A stretch of 64,000 nt of DNA from CAG-791 sp963591995 (GCA_963591995.1 CAVAUJ010000002.1:22949-86948); one strand, 5' to 3'; positions 28,747 to 37,749 are shown, numbered from the stretch's first letter. The notes: generated from the sequence alone by a model not told the origin. Translations and numbers: made by a program.

Positions 28747-29324
28747 TTTAAGCTCCCTTCCCCTGCAAAATTCCGCAGGATTACCGCTCCGTCCGGTGTC
28801 ATAATCGATTCCGGATGAAATTGAAGACCGTATACCGGATATTGCACGTCCTCTACGCCCATAATCTCGCCGTCCTCCGCGGTGGCGATCACCTTGAGCT
28901 CCGGCGGCAGCGTGTCCGCCTTCACCGCCAGTGAATGGTAGCGGGCAACCGGTATCTCGTCCGGCAGACCGCGGAACAAAGGACTGGAGGTGTCAATGGC
29001 GGTTCGGGATTGCTTGCCGTGCATCAATTCTCTGGCATAGGTGACCGTCGCGCCGTAGGCTTCACAGATGCCCTGTTCTCCCAGACAAACGCCGAGGATC
29101 GGAATTCCGCTGGTCCGCAGCTCTCTCACCAGCTCCTCGCAGATGCCGGCATCGGCCGGGCGTCCCGGTCCCGGCGAAAGGATGATGCGGTCCGGCCGGG
29201 CCTTTTTCACCTCTTCCACCGTCCATTCATCGTTGCGGATCACCTTGATGTCCGGGTCAATGGTCCCCACCATCTGGTACAGGTTATAGGAAAAGCTGTC
29301 GTAATTATCAATCAGTAAGATCAT
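28743..29324 (-). CDS. trpG: Anthranilate synthase glutamine amidotransferase subunit
   Basis: A 193-aa class I amidotransferase that feeds ammonia to TrpE. Catalytic triad is present: Cys80 in LGVCLGEQG, His170 and Glu172 in LQFHPESI; the oxyanion motif PGPGRP is at 51-56. The residue three after the nucleophile is Glu83 where most family members have His (GVCLGHQ). Its start overlaps the trpE 3' end by 17 bases. It could also serve as PabA, but the operon position makes TrpG the main role. Confidence 0.95.
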   Translation of the reverse strand: MILLIDNYDSFSYNLYQMVGTIDPDIKVIRNDEWTVEEVKKARPDRIILSPGPGRPADAGICEELVRELRTSGIPILGVCLGEQGICEAYGATVTYARELMHGKQSRTAIDTSSPLFRGLPDEIPVARYHSLAVKADTLPPELKVIATAEDGEIMGVEDVQYPVYGLQFHPESIMTPDGAVILRNFAGEGSLK

Positions 29325-30777
29325 TCGCCGCCTCCAGCGCCGTCACAACGGCCTTTGCCTTGTTGATGCACTCCTGATATTCCTTCTCCGGAACCGAGTC
29401 CGCCACGATGCCGGCGCCGCTCCGGATGAAAACCTTTCCGTTTTTCTTGTAGGCGATGCGAATGGCGATGCAGGTATCCAGATTGCCGGTAAAATCGATG
29501 TAGCCGATGGCACCGCCGTAAATTCCGCGCTTGTTGTTCTCGAGGTCGTTGATCAGCTGGCAGGCGCGGATCTTCGGCGCTCCCGAAAGCGTTCCGGCCG
29601 GCAGAATGGAATCCACCGCATCCAGCGCATCCAGATCTTTTCGAATCCTCCCCCGCACCGTCGAGCCGATGTGCATGACGTGGGAGAACCGGAGCACCTC
29701 ATGATACCGCTCCACGGCAACGCTCCCGAATTCCGAGATCTTGCCGATGTCGTTGCGTCCGAGGTCCACCAGCATGTTGTGCTCCGCGAGCTCCTTCTTG
29801 TCGGCCAGCAGCCCCTCCTCCAGCGCGGCATCCTCCGCGGGGGTCTTGCCCCGGGGTCTCGTGCCGGCCAGCGGGAAGGTGTGCAGCTCTCCGTTCTCAA
29901 GCTTCACCAGCGTCTCCGGCGAGGCACCGGCCACCTCCACATCTGTCCCCGCAAAATAGAACATGTACGGCGACGGATTCAGGGTCCGCAGGATCCGGTA
30001 GCAATTCAGAAGGCTCCCCTCGTAGCCGGCCTCCAGCCGGTTCGAGAGAACGATCTGGAAAATATCTCCCTCCTTGATGTGGTGCTGTGCCTTCCGCACC
30101 ATTTCGCAATATTGCTCCTTGTTGAACAGCGGTTTGATGTCCGACTGCAGGACACCGGCCGGCTCCTCCTTTGCCTCGCCGTTCCGCACGAGATCCGCCA
30201 TTTCCTGGAGCTGGCGCACGGCCATCCGGTACGACGTCTCCGCCTCCGAAAGATCGATGTTCACGATGAGAATGATTTTCTGGCGCAGGTTGTCGAATGC
30301 GATGACCTTGTCGAAGAGCATCAGGTCCACATCCTTGAAATTCTCCGTGTCCTCTGCGTCCAGATGGAGGGAGGGTTCGGAATATTTCAGATAATCGTAG
30401 GCAAAATAGCCCACCAGGCCGCCGGCAAAGGACGGAAGATAGTCAAACCGCGGGGCTTTGTACTCCTGCAGGATCTGTCGGATGATCTTCCCCGGATGAT
30501 CGGTCTCCAGGGAGAGCGCCCCCACCTTCATGTGCCCGTTCTGGCAGGTGATCTCCATCGTGGGATCGTATCCGAGAAACGTGTACCGTCCCCATTTCTC
30601 CTGCGCCTCCGCAGACTCCAGCAGATAGCAATGGTCCGATACATTCTTGAGCTTCTGCAGTATCCCGATGGGCGTGTAGCGATCCGCCAATATTTCCATG
30701 CTGACCGGGAGTCTGCGGTAGTCTGCGCTGCGCGCATACTCCAGTACCTCCTCCCGTGCAGGTCGTATGTTCGTCAT
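29308..30777 (-). CDS. trpE: Anthranilate synthase component I
   Basis: A 489-aa enzyme that makes anthranilate from chorismate and ammonia. Seen: LLESAE near residue 55 (tryptophan feedback site), the catalytic-domain stretch FPLAGTRPRGKTP, DLGRNDIGKISEFGSV, and SGAPKIRACQ. The start is the ATG of MTNIRPAREE with AAGGAG 6 bases upstream; an open extension of 15 codons is rejected. It is the first gene of the operon, read through the T-box leader and a 164-base palindromic element just upstream of its ribosome binding site. Confidence 0.97.
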   Translation of the reverse strand: MTNIRPAREEVLEYARSADYRRLPVSMEILADRYTPIGILQKLKNVSDHCYLLESAEAQEKWGRYTFLGYDPTMEITCQNGHMKVGALSLETDHPGKIIRQILQEYKAPRFDYLPSFAGGLVGYFAYDYLKYSEPSLHLDAEDTENFKDVDLMLFDKVIAFDNLRQKIILIVNIDLSEAETSYRMAVRQLQEMADLVRNGEAKEEPAGVLQSDIKPLFNKEQYCEMVRKAQHHIKEGDIFQIVLSNRLEAGYEGSLLNCYRILRTLNPSPYMFYFAGTDVEVAGASPETLVKLENGELHTFPLAGTRPRGKTPAEDAALEEGLLADKKELAEHNMLVDLGRNDIGKISEFGSVAVERYHEVLRFSHVMHIGSTVRGRIRKDLDALDAVDSILPAGTLSGAPKIRACQLINDLENNKRGIYGGAIGYIDFTGNLDTCIAIRIAYKKNGKVFIRSGAGIVADSVPEKEYQECINKAKAVVTALEAANDLTD

Positions 30778-30792
30778 AACCGTCTCCTTCCC

Positions 30793-30956
30793 TAGTACAT
30801 CGTTTGCAAAATAACTAGCCAAATAACGCAGAACTTTTTTCTGAGGGTGCGTGTCAAAAAACGTAGGCGTAGCGGGCTACGCTGAGGATTTTTGACACGT
30901 GCAATCAGGAAAAAGGGCCAGTTAGTTTGGCCAGTTATTTAAAAATCGATGTACTA
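30793..30956. repeat. 164-bp palindromic (MITE-like) element in the trpE leader
   Basis: An imperfect inverted repeat centred at about 30875. Its tips are TAGTACATCG and CGATGTACTA. Inward pairs include AAATAACT/AGTTATTT, GCCAAA/TTTGGC, CGTGTCAAAAA/TTTTTGACACG and CGTAGC/GCTACG around a GGG centre. It has no coding capacity. It sits between the T-box terminator and the trpE ribosome binding site, so it would fold into a long hairpin in the leader of every full-length trp mRNA. Confidence 0.8.
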
Positions 30957-30961
30957 ATACT

Positions 30962-31003
30962 AAAAAAGTCCTTGAAAAAGACCCTGCGGTCTTTCTCAAG
31001 GAC
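30962..31003 (-). terminator. T-box-controlled intrinsic terminator
   Basis: On the minus strand a 16-base stem (GTCCTTGAGAAAGACC against GGTCTTTTTCAAGGAC) with GCAG loop precedes TTTTTT. It lies 21 bases after the T-box sequence, as expected for the terminator that competes with the antiterminator. Confidence 0.92.
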
Positions 31004-31441
31004 GATTCGTATGTCTTGCATATTCCTCGCGGTGCCACCTTGATTCACAGTCTCTGCAGAAAACCCGGTGCGCTCTTCATCGGAATTCCCGTCAAAGCTT
31101 CCCGTCGGAACCTCCCCCGGGAACCTCCCACCAGAAACTCCCCTTCGGAACGCTCCATCGGAGCATTCCTCCGGCCCATGCCGCCTCCCGGCGTTGCCCT
31201 GCTGTCTGACCATGCTCTTGTCGGATACTGACATATCCGCGGCATCTGACGTGTGCCTGCCGTCGCAGAATACTCGCCGTCGGTCGCCTGCTGCCTTTCA
31301 CAAACTGCAGGCAGGGCAACGTCCCCGGCTTTCCTTGCGCCCTCAGCGGTCCATTTGCAGACAGGTGCTATTGCCGGACTCTCACCGCCCCGGCTCTCTG
31401 TGAATTCCTTTGCCTGTGTTATCTCCGCTTCATCGGTTTAA
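30962..31441 (-). promoter_or_regulatory. Tryptophan T-box riboswitch (leader of the trp operon)
   Basis: The leader RNA senses uncharged tRNA-Trp. Seen on the minus strand: stem I hallmark AGAGAGCCGG followed by GCGGTGAGAGTCCGG; a specifier triplet TGG (31351-31353) in the context AAATGGACCGC; the T-box sequence AAGGTGGCACCGCGAGG (31025-31041); and the terminator at 30962-31003. Family knowledge: uncharged tRNA pairs with specifier and T-box and favours the antiterminator. UGG codes for Trp, which agrees with trpE downstream. About 250 bases between stem I and the T-box are long for a T-box and GC-rich. Confidence 0.93.
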
Positions 31442-31447
31442 CGTGTT

Positions 31448-31476
31448 ATTATATTGAACTACTTGCCGCTATTCTA
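31448..31476 (-). promoter_or_regulatory. Probable trp operon promoter
   Basis: On the minus strand a perfect -10 TATAAT (31448-31453) lies just before the T-box stem I, with a weak -35 (TAGAAT, 31471-31476) 17 bases upstream. Transcription would start near 31441. Confidence 0.6.
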
Positions 31477-31549
31477 CCTCCGTTCCCCTCCGGTTGGCAA
31501 GCACTTTCTCTTCCTCTGCGCACTCCGGGCGAAAAACCGTTACCGTTCA

Positions 31550-31770
31550 CCCGCCATCTAGCGACGGGTCCTGGCGGAGTTGTCCGATCAGGGGCCACTC
31601 TCGTTCCGTGCGCGGACCTAGCGGTGCTAAGCTCGCAGAATACGCTCGCAAGCACCGAGGCCGCGCAAGGCCCCTGATCCGGACATTCTCCGCCACCCTG
31701 TCTTGGCTGGCATCTGTACAGTATCGAAAACCACCGTGGCGGCCGGCAAGGGGACGGGTCCCGCCATCTA
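31550..31770. repeat. Palindromic element flanked by 11-bp direct repeats
   Basis: CCCGCCATCTA occurs at 31550-31560 and 31760-31770. The second copy contains the stop codon of the GH31 gene. Between them, 31573-31694 is a large imperfect palindrome: GGCGGAG, TGTCCG, ATCAGGGGCC, GCGCGG and CGGTGCT each recur inverted on the other arm. It is non-coding on both strands and GC-rich. The direct repeats resemble a target-site duplication, but GACGGGTC is also repeated directly next to them, so the exact ends are unclear. Confidence 0.6.
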
Positions 31771-33795
31771 CAGCGTAACCTCGCTCAGCTTTCCATCCCT
31801 TGCAAAGGCCGGGAGCACATCCTTCGGCGCCGGGACGACAGATTCCTTTCCGCCCTCGTAGATCCTGCCGTCCGCAAGGGAGCGCCAGCTGCCGGCCGGG
31901 AAGTATACCGTTCTTTCCTCCATCGCTTCGTACAGGATCGGTGCCACCAGAAGATCCTGCCCCAGCAGATATTCATCGTCCACCGTCCAGGCTCTCCCAT
32001 CCTCCGGGAATTCATAGAAGAGCGGGCGCATTACCGGGTCGCCCTTTTCATGAGCAGCGCGCATCGTTTCTCTTACATAGGGGCGGAGCTTCTCGCGCAG
32101 CTCCATGTATTTTTTGCAAATCGCGTAGATTTCTTCTCCGTAGCTCCACACCTCATTGTCTGCTCCGGAAGGGCATTTCCCGCCTTTGACACAGCTCATC
32201 GGTTCCTGAATGGGCTCGCGGAAGCCGTGCAAACGCATCACCGGGCAAAAGGCACCGAACTCGAACCACCGGGTAAAGACCTCCTTGAAGGCCTCGTCAT
32301 GGATGTTGCCCCCATGAAACCCGCCGATGTCCGTCGTCCACCACGGAATTCCGGCAATTCCCATCGAAAGCCCCGCGCGCAGCTGGTTTCGAAGCGAAGC
32401 AAAGGAAGAGTCGATATCGCCCGACCAGACAAGAGCACCGTAGCGCTGCGATCCTGCCCACGCACAACGCAGCAGGTTCACAATGTTGTCCTGGCCTTCC
32501 TTTGTCATGCCCTCATAGGCCATGCGTGCATATTCTCTCGGATAAATGTTGCCCACCTCAACATCGGCGCCCTTAAAATAGCGATAATGTGAGAATTCGT
32601 AGCCGCCGTATCCCGGCTCACCGTTGAGCTCCGGCTCTGCCTCATCCAGCCAGAAGATATGGATTCCCTTTTCATAATAGTTCTTTCGAATCACATCCCA
32701 TACATAGCTGCGCGTCTGCCGGTTGGTGACGTCAATGATGGCGGCATCCCCCAGCTGTCCCAGACGTTTTCCGTGCTCGGAACGGATCAGGCCGCCGGCC
32801 TCCTTGAGGTGCGGATAGCTGGCCGAATCCTTTTCCACCGTTGGCCAGATGGAAACCATCAAATGGATTCCCATCTGCTTTAATTCCTTCACCATGCCCT
32901 CCGGGTCCGGCCAGTAATCCTCATCAAAGGTCCAGTCGCCCTCGTAGGGCCAGTGGAAATAATCCACCACGATCACATCAATCGGGAGCTTTCTTCTCTT
33001 ATACTCTCTTGCGACCTCCAGAATTTCGTCCTGGGTCTTGTAGCGGAGCTTGCACTGCCAGAAGCCCAGCCCGTATTCCGGCATCATCGGAACCTTTCCG
33101 GACACGTCGGCGTACGACCGCTCAATCTCGGCCGGAGTATCTCCCGCGGTGATCCAGTAATCCATCTGCTTGGTTGAAACAGCCTTCCACTCCGTTACGT
33201 TCTTTCCGAAGGTAACCTGACCGACGCCGGGATTGTTCCAAAGGAAGCCATAGCCGTTCGATGACAACGCAAACGGAACCGAAGCCTGCGAATTGCGATG
33301 GGCCAGCTCCAAAACGCAGCCCTTCATGTCAAGATACGGCTGCTGGTACTGCCCGAGGCCAAAGATTTTCTCTCCATCCACCGGCTCAAAGCGTACCGTA
33401 AGCGCATAATTGTCCATCATGGCATACGGCTCAAAGGTTCTGGCATAAATCTCCAGCGCAGAATTAAATTCCTTGTGCCCCTCCTCCATCATGGAACGGG
33501 TCCTTTGGAACTCCTGCAGCAGGACTTTTCCCTCCCGGTTATAGAAGGTCAGCTTTCCCGAGCCGGAAAGCTCCGCGCGGATTTTGCCGTTTGTCAAAAC
33601 AGCCCCGTTTCCTTCCGGAACGGCTTCCGATGCCGTCTTTTTCGGGTTGGGCAGAAGGGCGGACAGGTCCTCATCCTCCAGAAAGGAAGACCTCTGCGTT
33701 GCCCGCACGCGAAGAGAATTCTCCCCCCAGGGTTCTATTACCAGCAATTCCTTATCGTATCTTCTGATGATTCTTCCGTTTTCAATCGTGATCAT
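31768..33795 (-). CDS. GH31 glycosidase, probable alpha-xylosidase
   Basis: A 675-aa cytoplasmic retaining glycosidase. Seen: N-terminal GH31 beta-sandwich (KIFGLGQYQQ near 143-152), catalytic barrel with nucleophile Asp384 in IFWLDEAEPE, and acid/base Asp460 in LVWSGDID. The motif FWLDEAEPE and the bacterial YicI-like length fit the alpha-xylosidase branch. It lies 10 bases after a paralogous GH31 gene, both after an importer, so xyloglucan or other alpha-xylosyl or alpha-glucosyl oligosaccharides are the likely substrates. Its stop codon is inside a direct repeat at the edge of a palindromic element. Confidence 0.9.
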   Translation of the reverse strand: MITIENGRIIRRYDKELLVIEPWGENSLRVRATQRSSFLEDEDLSALLPNPKKTASEAVPEGNGAVLTNGKIRAELSGSGKLTFYNREGKVLLQEFQRTRSMMEEGHKEFNSALEIYARTFEPYAMMDNYALTVRFEPVDGEKIFGLGQYQQPYLDMKGCVLELAHRNSQASVPFALSSNGYGFLWNNPGVGQVTFGKNVTEWKAVSTKQMDYWITAGDTPAEIERSYADVSGKVPMMPEYGLGFWQCKLRYKTQDEILEVAREYKRRKLPIDVIVVDYFHWPYEGDWTFDEDYWPDPEGMVKELKQMGIHLMVSIWPTVEKDSASYPHLKEAGGLIRSEHGKRLGQLGDAAIIDVTNRQTRSYVWDVIRKNYYEKGIHIFWLDEAEPELNGEPGYGGYEFSHYRYFKGADVEVGNIYPREYARMAYEGMTKEGQDNIVNLLRCAWAGSQRYGALVWSGDIDSSFASLRNQLRAGLSMGIAGIPWWTTDIGGFHGGNIHDEAFKEVFTRWFEFGAFCPVMRLHGFREPIQEPMSCVKGGKCPSGADNEVWSYGEEIYAICKKYMELREKLRPYVRETMRAAHEKGDPVMRPLFYEFPEDGRAWTVDDEYLLGQDLLVAPILYEAMEERTVYFPAGSWRSLADGRIYEGGKESVVPAPKDVLPAFARDGKLSEVTL

Positions 33796-33805
33796 AAGCT
33801 GCCCC

Positions 33806-35881
33806 TCATACGTGCAGTGTATATCCGTTTCTGGTAAAGAGAGGAATCTGCTCCAGCGGCGTTTGAACGGTTACCTCCCGGCCGCCCTCTGTCGTCTCTC
33901 CGGTCCATACATTCGTCCACGCAGAGCCTTCCGGAAGGTAGACCCTCTTGCTGGTTTCTCCCGCCTGCATAACGGGTGCCACCAGCACGTTCGGGCCGAA
34001 CATGTAAGCCGACTCATTCTCCCATGCCTTTTGATCCTCCGGGAAATCATAGAAGAGCGGGCGCATCACCGGATCGCCCTTTTCATGGGCCGCCGTCATA
34101 AGCTCCCGGATATAGGGCCGCATCTGCTCGCGAAGATCGATGTATTTCCTGCAAATCTCGTAGACCTTCTCCCCATAGGACCAGATTTCGTTCGGCGCTC
34201 CGGAAACACAGGTTGCTCCGCCGGTTGTTCCCAGCTGCGGCTGGTACGGCATCCGATAGCCGTGCAGGCGCATCACCGGGCAAAACGCTCCGTATTCAAA
34301 CCACCGGACGAATACCTCATGGTAGTTCTCATCATAAATGTTGGCACCAAAGAATCCGCCGATGTCCGTTGTCCACCAGGGAATCCCGGCGATTCCCATG
34401 TTCAGTCCGGCACAGAACTGGTTCCGAAGGCTTTCGAAGGTGGAATGAATGTCTCCCGACCACACAAGGGCGCCGTATTTCTGCGACCCTGCCCATGCGC
34501 ACCGGAGAAGATTCACGATGTTCTCCTGGCCGGCCTCCTTCATGCCATCAAAGAAGGTCTTCGCGTACATGACAGGATATACATTTCCGATCTGTGTGTT
34601 CGGCCCGAGGTGATAACGGTAGTTTTCGAAATCGTATACCGTATATTCCGGTTCCGCCTCATCGAGCCAGAAGATGTTCACTCCCTTATCGTAGTAATTC
34701 TTTTTGCACTTTCCCCAGACATATTCTCTGGCCTCCGGATTGGTCGGATCGAACTGGATGGTATTGCCCTGGTAGGTGTTGTCGATGCGTACGCCCTTTT
34801 CCACTCTGGTAAGAAGGCCCTTTGCCATCATCTCATCAAAGTTTTCCGACAGGTAGTCCACCATCGGCCACACGGAAACCATGAGCTCCATTCCCATTTC
34901 CTTCAGCTCATGAATCATCGCATCCGGGTCCGGCCAATAGGTCGGATCAAACCGCCAGTCGCCCTGCTTTGGCCAATGGAAGAAGTCCACCACAATGACA
35001 TCCACCGGGATTCCTCTTCTTTTGTATTCCCTGGCAACCTCCAGAAGCTCCTCCTGCGTCCGGTAGCGAAGCTTGCACTGCCAGAAGCCCATCCCGTATT
35101 CCGGCATCATCGGAACCTTTCCGGTTGCATCCGCATACGCATGCTCGATTTCTGCCGGTGTGTCCCCGGCGGTGATCCAATAATCCAGCTTTTTCGTGGA
35201 AAAGGCCTCCCAGCCGGTGATGTTCTTATTGAAATTCACCTTGCCGATTGCCGGGTTATTCCACAAAAATCCATACCCGAGAGAACTGATGTAGAACGGA
35301 ACCGAGGCCTGGGAATTCCGATGCGCCAGCTCGAGCTCCGCGCCCTTCATATCCAGGAAGTCCTGCTGGTATTGGCCCATGCCGAAAATCTTCTCTCCGT
35401 CGTTTCCTTCAAACCGCATGGTCAGCTGATAATCGCCGCCGATGATGGGCTTAAATTCCCGTCCTTCCACCTCCAGAGAGCTTGTGGTAGGTGCAAACAT
35501 ATCCCTGCGATTACGGACGTATTCCTCCAGCAGCTTTTCTCCCTTGCTGTTGTAAAAGGTCAGCTTTCCGATGTTGTTGATAACCGCCTTGATTTTTCCG
35601 TTGCAGATGGAGGCGCTGTAATCCTCGATCGTAATTTCCGATGCGGTCTTCCCGGGATTTCCTTCCAGGGCCCAGAGCTCCTGCGGCATCTCCGGCTCCT
35701 TTGTGGCACGAACGCGCAGCGAATTTTCTCCCCATGGCTCGATCAGCACCCGCTCCGCATCGTAGCGGTAGGTAAGAGCTCCGTCTTTTTCGCCGAAATA
35801 TCCCATCAGAAACGCATTGGTTGTACGGAAATCTCCTGCGGATCCGCCTTCTTCAACCGAAACCGTATGTAATTCAGCCAT
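33806..35881 (-). CDS. GH31 glycosidase, tandem paralogue
   Basis: A 691-aa GH31 enzyme, clearly homologous along its whole length to the next gene (shared ELAHRNSQASVPF, SGKVPMMPEYG-like and LRCAWAGSQ blocks). Nucleophile Asp407 in IFWLDEAEPE; acid/base Asp477 in WSGDIHS. The start ATG follows AGGAGG by 8 bases. No signal peptide. The two copies differ around the insertion after EAEPE, the usual place for aglycone-site change, so they may divide the substrates between them. Confidence 0.9.
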   Translation of the reverse strand: MAELHTVSVEEGGSAGDFRTTNAFLMGYFGEKDGALTYRYDAERVLIEPWGENSLRVRATKEPEMPQELWALEGNPGKTASEITIEDYSASICNGKIKAVINNIGKLTFYNSKGEKLLEEYVRNRRDMFAPTTSSLEVEGREFKPIIGGDYQLTMRFEGNDGEKIFGMGQYQQDFLDMKGAELELAHRNSQASVPFYISSLGYGFLWNNPAIGKVNFNKNITGWEAFSTKKLDYWITAGDTPAEIEHAYADATGKVPMMPEYGMGFWQCKLRYRTQEELLEVAREYKRRGIPVDVIVVDFFHWPKQGDWRFDPTYWPDPDAMIHELKEMGMELMVSVWPMVDYLSENFDEMMAKGLLTRVEKGVRIDNTYQGNTIQFDPTNPEAREYVWGKCKKNYYDKGVNIFWLDEAEPEYTVYDFENYRYHLGPNTQIGNVYPVMYAKTFFDGMKEAGQENIVNLLRCAWAGSQKYGALVWSGDIHSTFESLRNQFCAGLNMGIAGIPWWTTDIGGFFGANIYDENYHEVFVRWFEYGAFCPVMRLHGYRMPYQPQLGTTGGATCVSGAPNEIWSYGEKVYEICRKYIDLREQMRPYIRELMTAAHEKGDPVMRPLFYDFPEDQKAWENESAYMFGPNVLVAPVMQAGETSKRVYLPEGSAWTNVWTGETTEGGREVTVQTPLEQIPLFTRNGYTLHV

Positions 35882-35907
35882 GCCTTTTCCCTCCTGTTGT
35901 CATTATT

Positions 35908-36831
35908 CTATTCCTTCACCGCGCCGGCTGTCATGCCGCCTACAATGTATTTCTGCAGGAAGATGAACAGGCAGATGACCGGCAGCACCAGAATGGTTCC
36001 ATAAGCCATAATGCAGTTCCACTTGGTTCCCCATTTGCTCTGGAATTTGTAAATGTTCGCCGTCAAAGGACGCATATCCGCCTGCACATTGAAGGTCATC
36101 GAATATGCCAGATCGTTCCAGCCGTTCAGGAACGAAATCACGAGCACCGTGATGATACCGGTTTTGATGGCCGGCAGCATAATCAGGAAAAAGGACTGAA
36201 CCACGCTGCAGCCGTCAATTCGCGCCGCATCGTCCAGGGAGGTCGGCACACTCTTAAAATAAGGACGAAGCGTGACCACAATAAACGGAACGGATCCGGA
36301 GGAAATGGCGATCGCAGGTCCCAGGTAGGTGCCCAGCAGATGCAGCTGGTTGAAAATCAGATACATAGGCGTCAGCATCAGGGATGCCGGAAGCATCTGC
36401 GATACCAGGAAGGTCAGCATAAAGGCCTTGCTGCCCTTCACCTTGTACCTGCCCATGCCATAGGCACAGGTAACGCCAAAGCCCAGAGAGAGGATCATGG
36501 ACAAAAAGGCGATGCACAGGCTGTTCTTGAGGGAAGAGATGAATTCCGAATCCGAGAAGTTCAGAATCCAGGGCTGCAGCGTAAAGTTGTGCGGATAATA
36601 GGTGACAATCTTGCCGAAGGATTCCGCATCGGTCTTAAAGGACATGCTCACCAGCCAGTAGATCGGGAACAGGAACACAATCGCCACCAGAACGGCAATC
36701 ACACACAGTACAATATTCTCTCTCTTTTCCCTGGGCGTCATATTGGAAAGGCTGACCCGATCCGGATTGCCCTTTGCTTTTTTCGTCACATTCTTTTGCG
36801 ATGCTTCTGCATTTTTCGTTGTAGTTTTCAT
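35908..36831 (-). CDS. Sugar ABC transporter permease (MalG type)
   Basis: A 307-aa CUT1 permease with an unusually long charged N-terminus (about 40 residues, Lys/Asn-rich) before the first membrane span. EAA loop SLDDAARIDGCSVVQSFF; C-terminus GGMTAGAVKE. The start ATG overlaps the partner permease stop by 4 bases. Part of the importer operon feeding the two GH31 enzymes. Confidence 0.94.
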   Translation of the reverse strand: MKTTTKNAEASQKNVTKKAKGNPDRVSLSNMTPREKRENIVLCVIAVLVAIVFLFPIYWLVSMSFKTDAESFGKIVTYYPHNFTLQPWILNFSDSEFISSLKNSLCIAFLSMILSLGFGVTCAYGMGRYKVKGSKAFMLTFLVSQMLPASLMLTPMYLIFNQLHLLGTYLGPAIAISSGSVPFIVVTLRPYFKSVPTSLDDAARIDGCSVVQSFFLIMLPAIKTGIITVLVISFLNGWNDLAYSMTFNVQADMRPLTANIYKFQSKWGTKWNCIMAYGTILVLPVICLFIFLQKYIVGGMTAGAVKE

Positions 36832-37724
36832 TCGTCATCCTCCGCTGCTACCATCTTGAGATAGAACAAGCCGATGATAAACAATATGACAAACAATACC
36901 ATCGCCACTGCCGAGCCCTTCGAAAACTCGTATTGCTTGAAGGAAAGGTTGTAAGCATAGGTTCCAAGAACATCCGTCGCATTCAGCGGTCCGCCGGAGG
37001 TCATAATGAACATCAGGTCGAAGGCCTTGAAGGTGTAAATAAAGCCGAGCATCAGCACCGCCATGATCGCCGGCCGCAGGAGCGGGAAGGTCACACGCCA
37101 GAACCTTTGCCAGCGGTTCGCTCCGTCCACCTCTGCCGCCTCCAGAACCTCCTGCGAGATTCCCGTGAGTCCGGAGGTCAGAAGCAGCATGTTAAAGGGA
37201 ATGCCCACCCAGCAGTTCATCGCAATGACGGCCGCCATCGCCGATCCCGGCTGCAGCAGCCAGTCCACCGGAGAGGAAATCAAACCGAGGTTCATCAGCA
37301 GAGAATTCACAACACCGCTGGACTTGTCGAACATATTTTTGCCCAGCAATGCCGTGACCGACATCGGCATCATGTACGCAATCAATATTAATCCGCGGAT
37401 CGGGCCCGCAAAGGTAAACCGTTTGGAAAAGAACAGGGCCATAAGAAAGCCGATGGAAAACTGGAACAGCAGGCACCAGAACGTGAACACAAACGTGTTC
37501 TTCAGCACCAGCCGGAAGGTGGCATTCTGGAAAAGCTCAACGTAATTCTGCAAGCCGACGAAGATATCCGTTTGGGATGCAAAGGTCTTAACATTGACAT
37601 TTTTCAGGCTCAATATGACGTTGTAAACCAGCGGGTAACCAAGAATGACTACCATGTAGATAAATCCCGGAAGGATGAAGGCATACCCTTCCCGATTTTT
37701 TTTCTGCTGCATCGTTAATTTCAT
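36828..37724 (-). CDS. Sugar ABC transporter permease (MalF type)
   Basis: A 298-aa CUT1 permease. Start: ATG of MKLTMQQK, 9 bases after AAGGAA; a GTG three codons upstream is less likely. Six hydrophobic segments and EAA loop VLEAAEVDGANRWQRFWRV. It is separated from the binding-protein gene by a strong hairpin, which is expected to lower permease expression relative to the binding protein. Confidence 0.94.
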   Translation of the reverse strand: MKLTMQQKKNREGYAFILPGFIYMVVILGYPLVYNVILSLKNVNVKTFASQTDIFVGLQNYVELFQNATFRLVLKNTFVFTFWCLLFQFSIGFLMALFFSKRFTFAGPIRGLILIAYMMPMSVTALLGKNMFDKSSGVVNSLLMNLGLISSPVDWLLQPGSAMAAVIAMNCWVGIPFNMLLLTSGLTGISQEVLEAAEVDGANRWQRFWRVTFPLLRPAIMAVLMLGFIYTFKAFDLMFIMTSGGPLNATDVLGTYAYNLSFKQYEFSKGSAVAMVLFVILFIIGLFYLKMVAAEDDE

Positions 37725-37749
37725 GGAGTCCACTTCCTTTCTGAAACCA

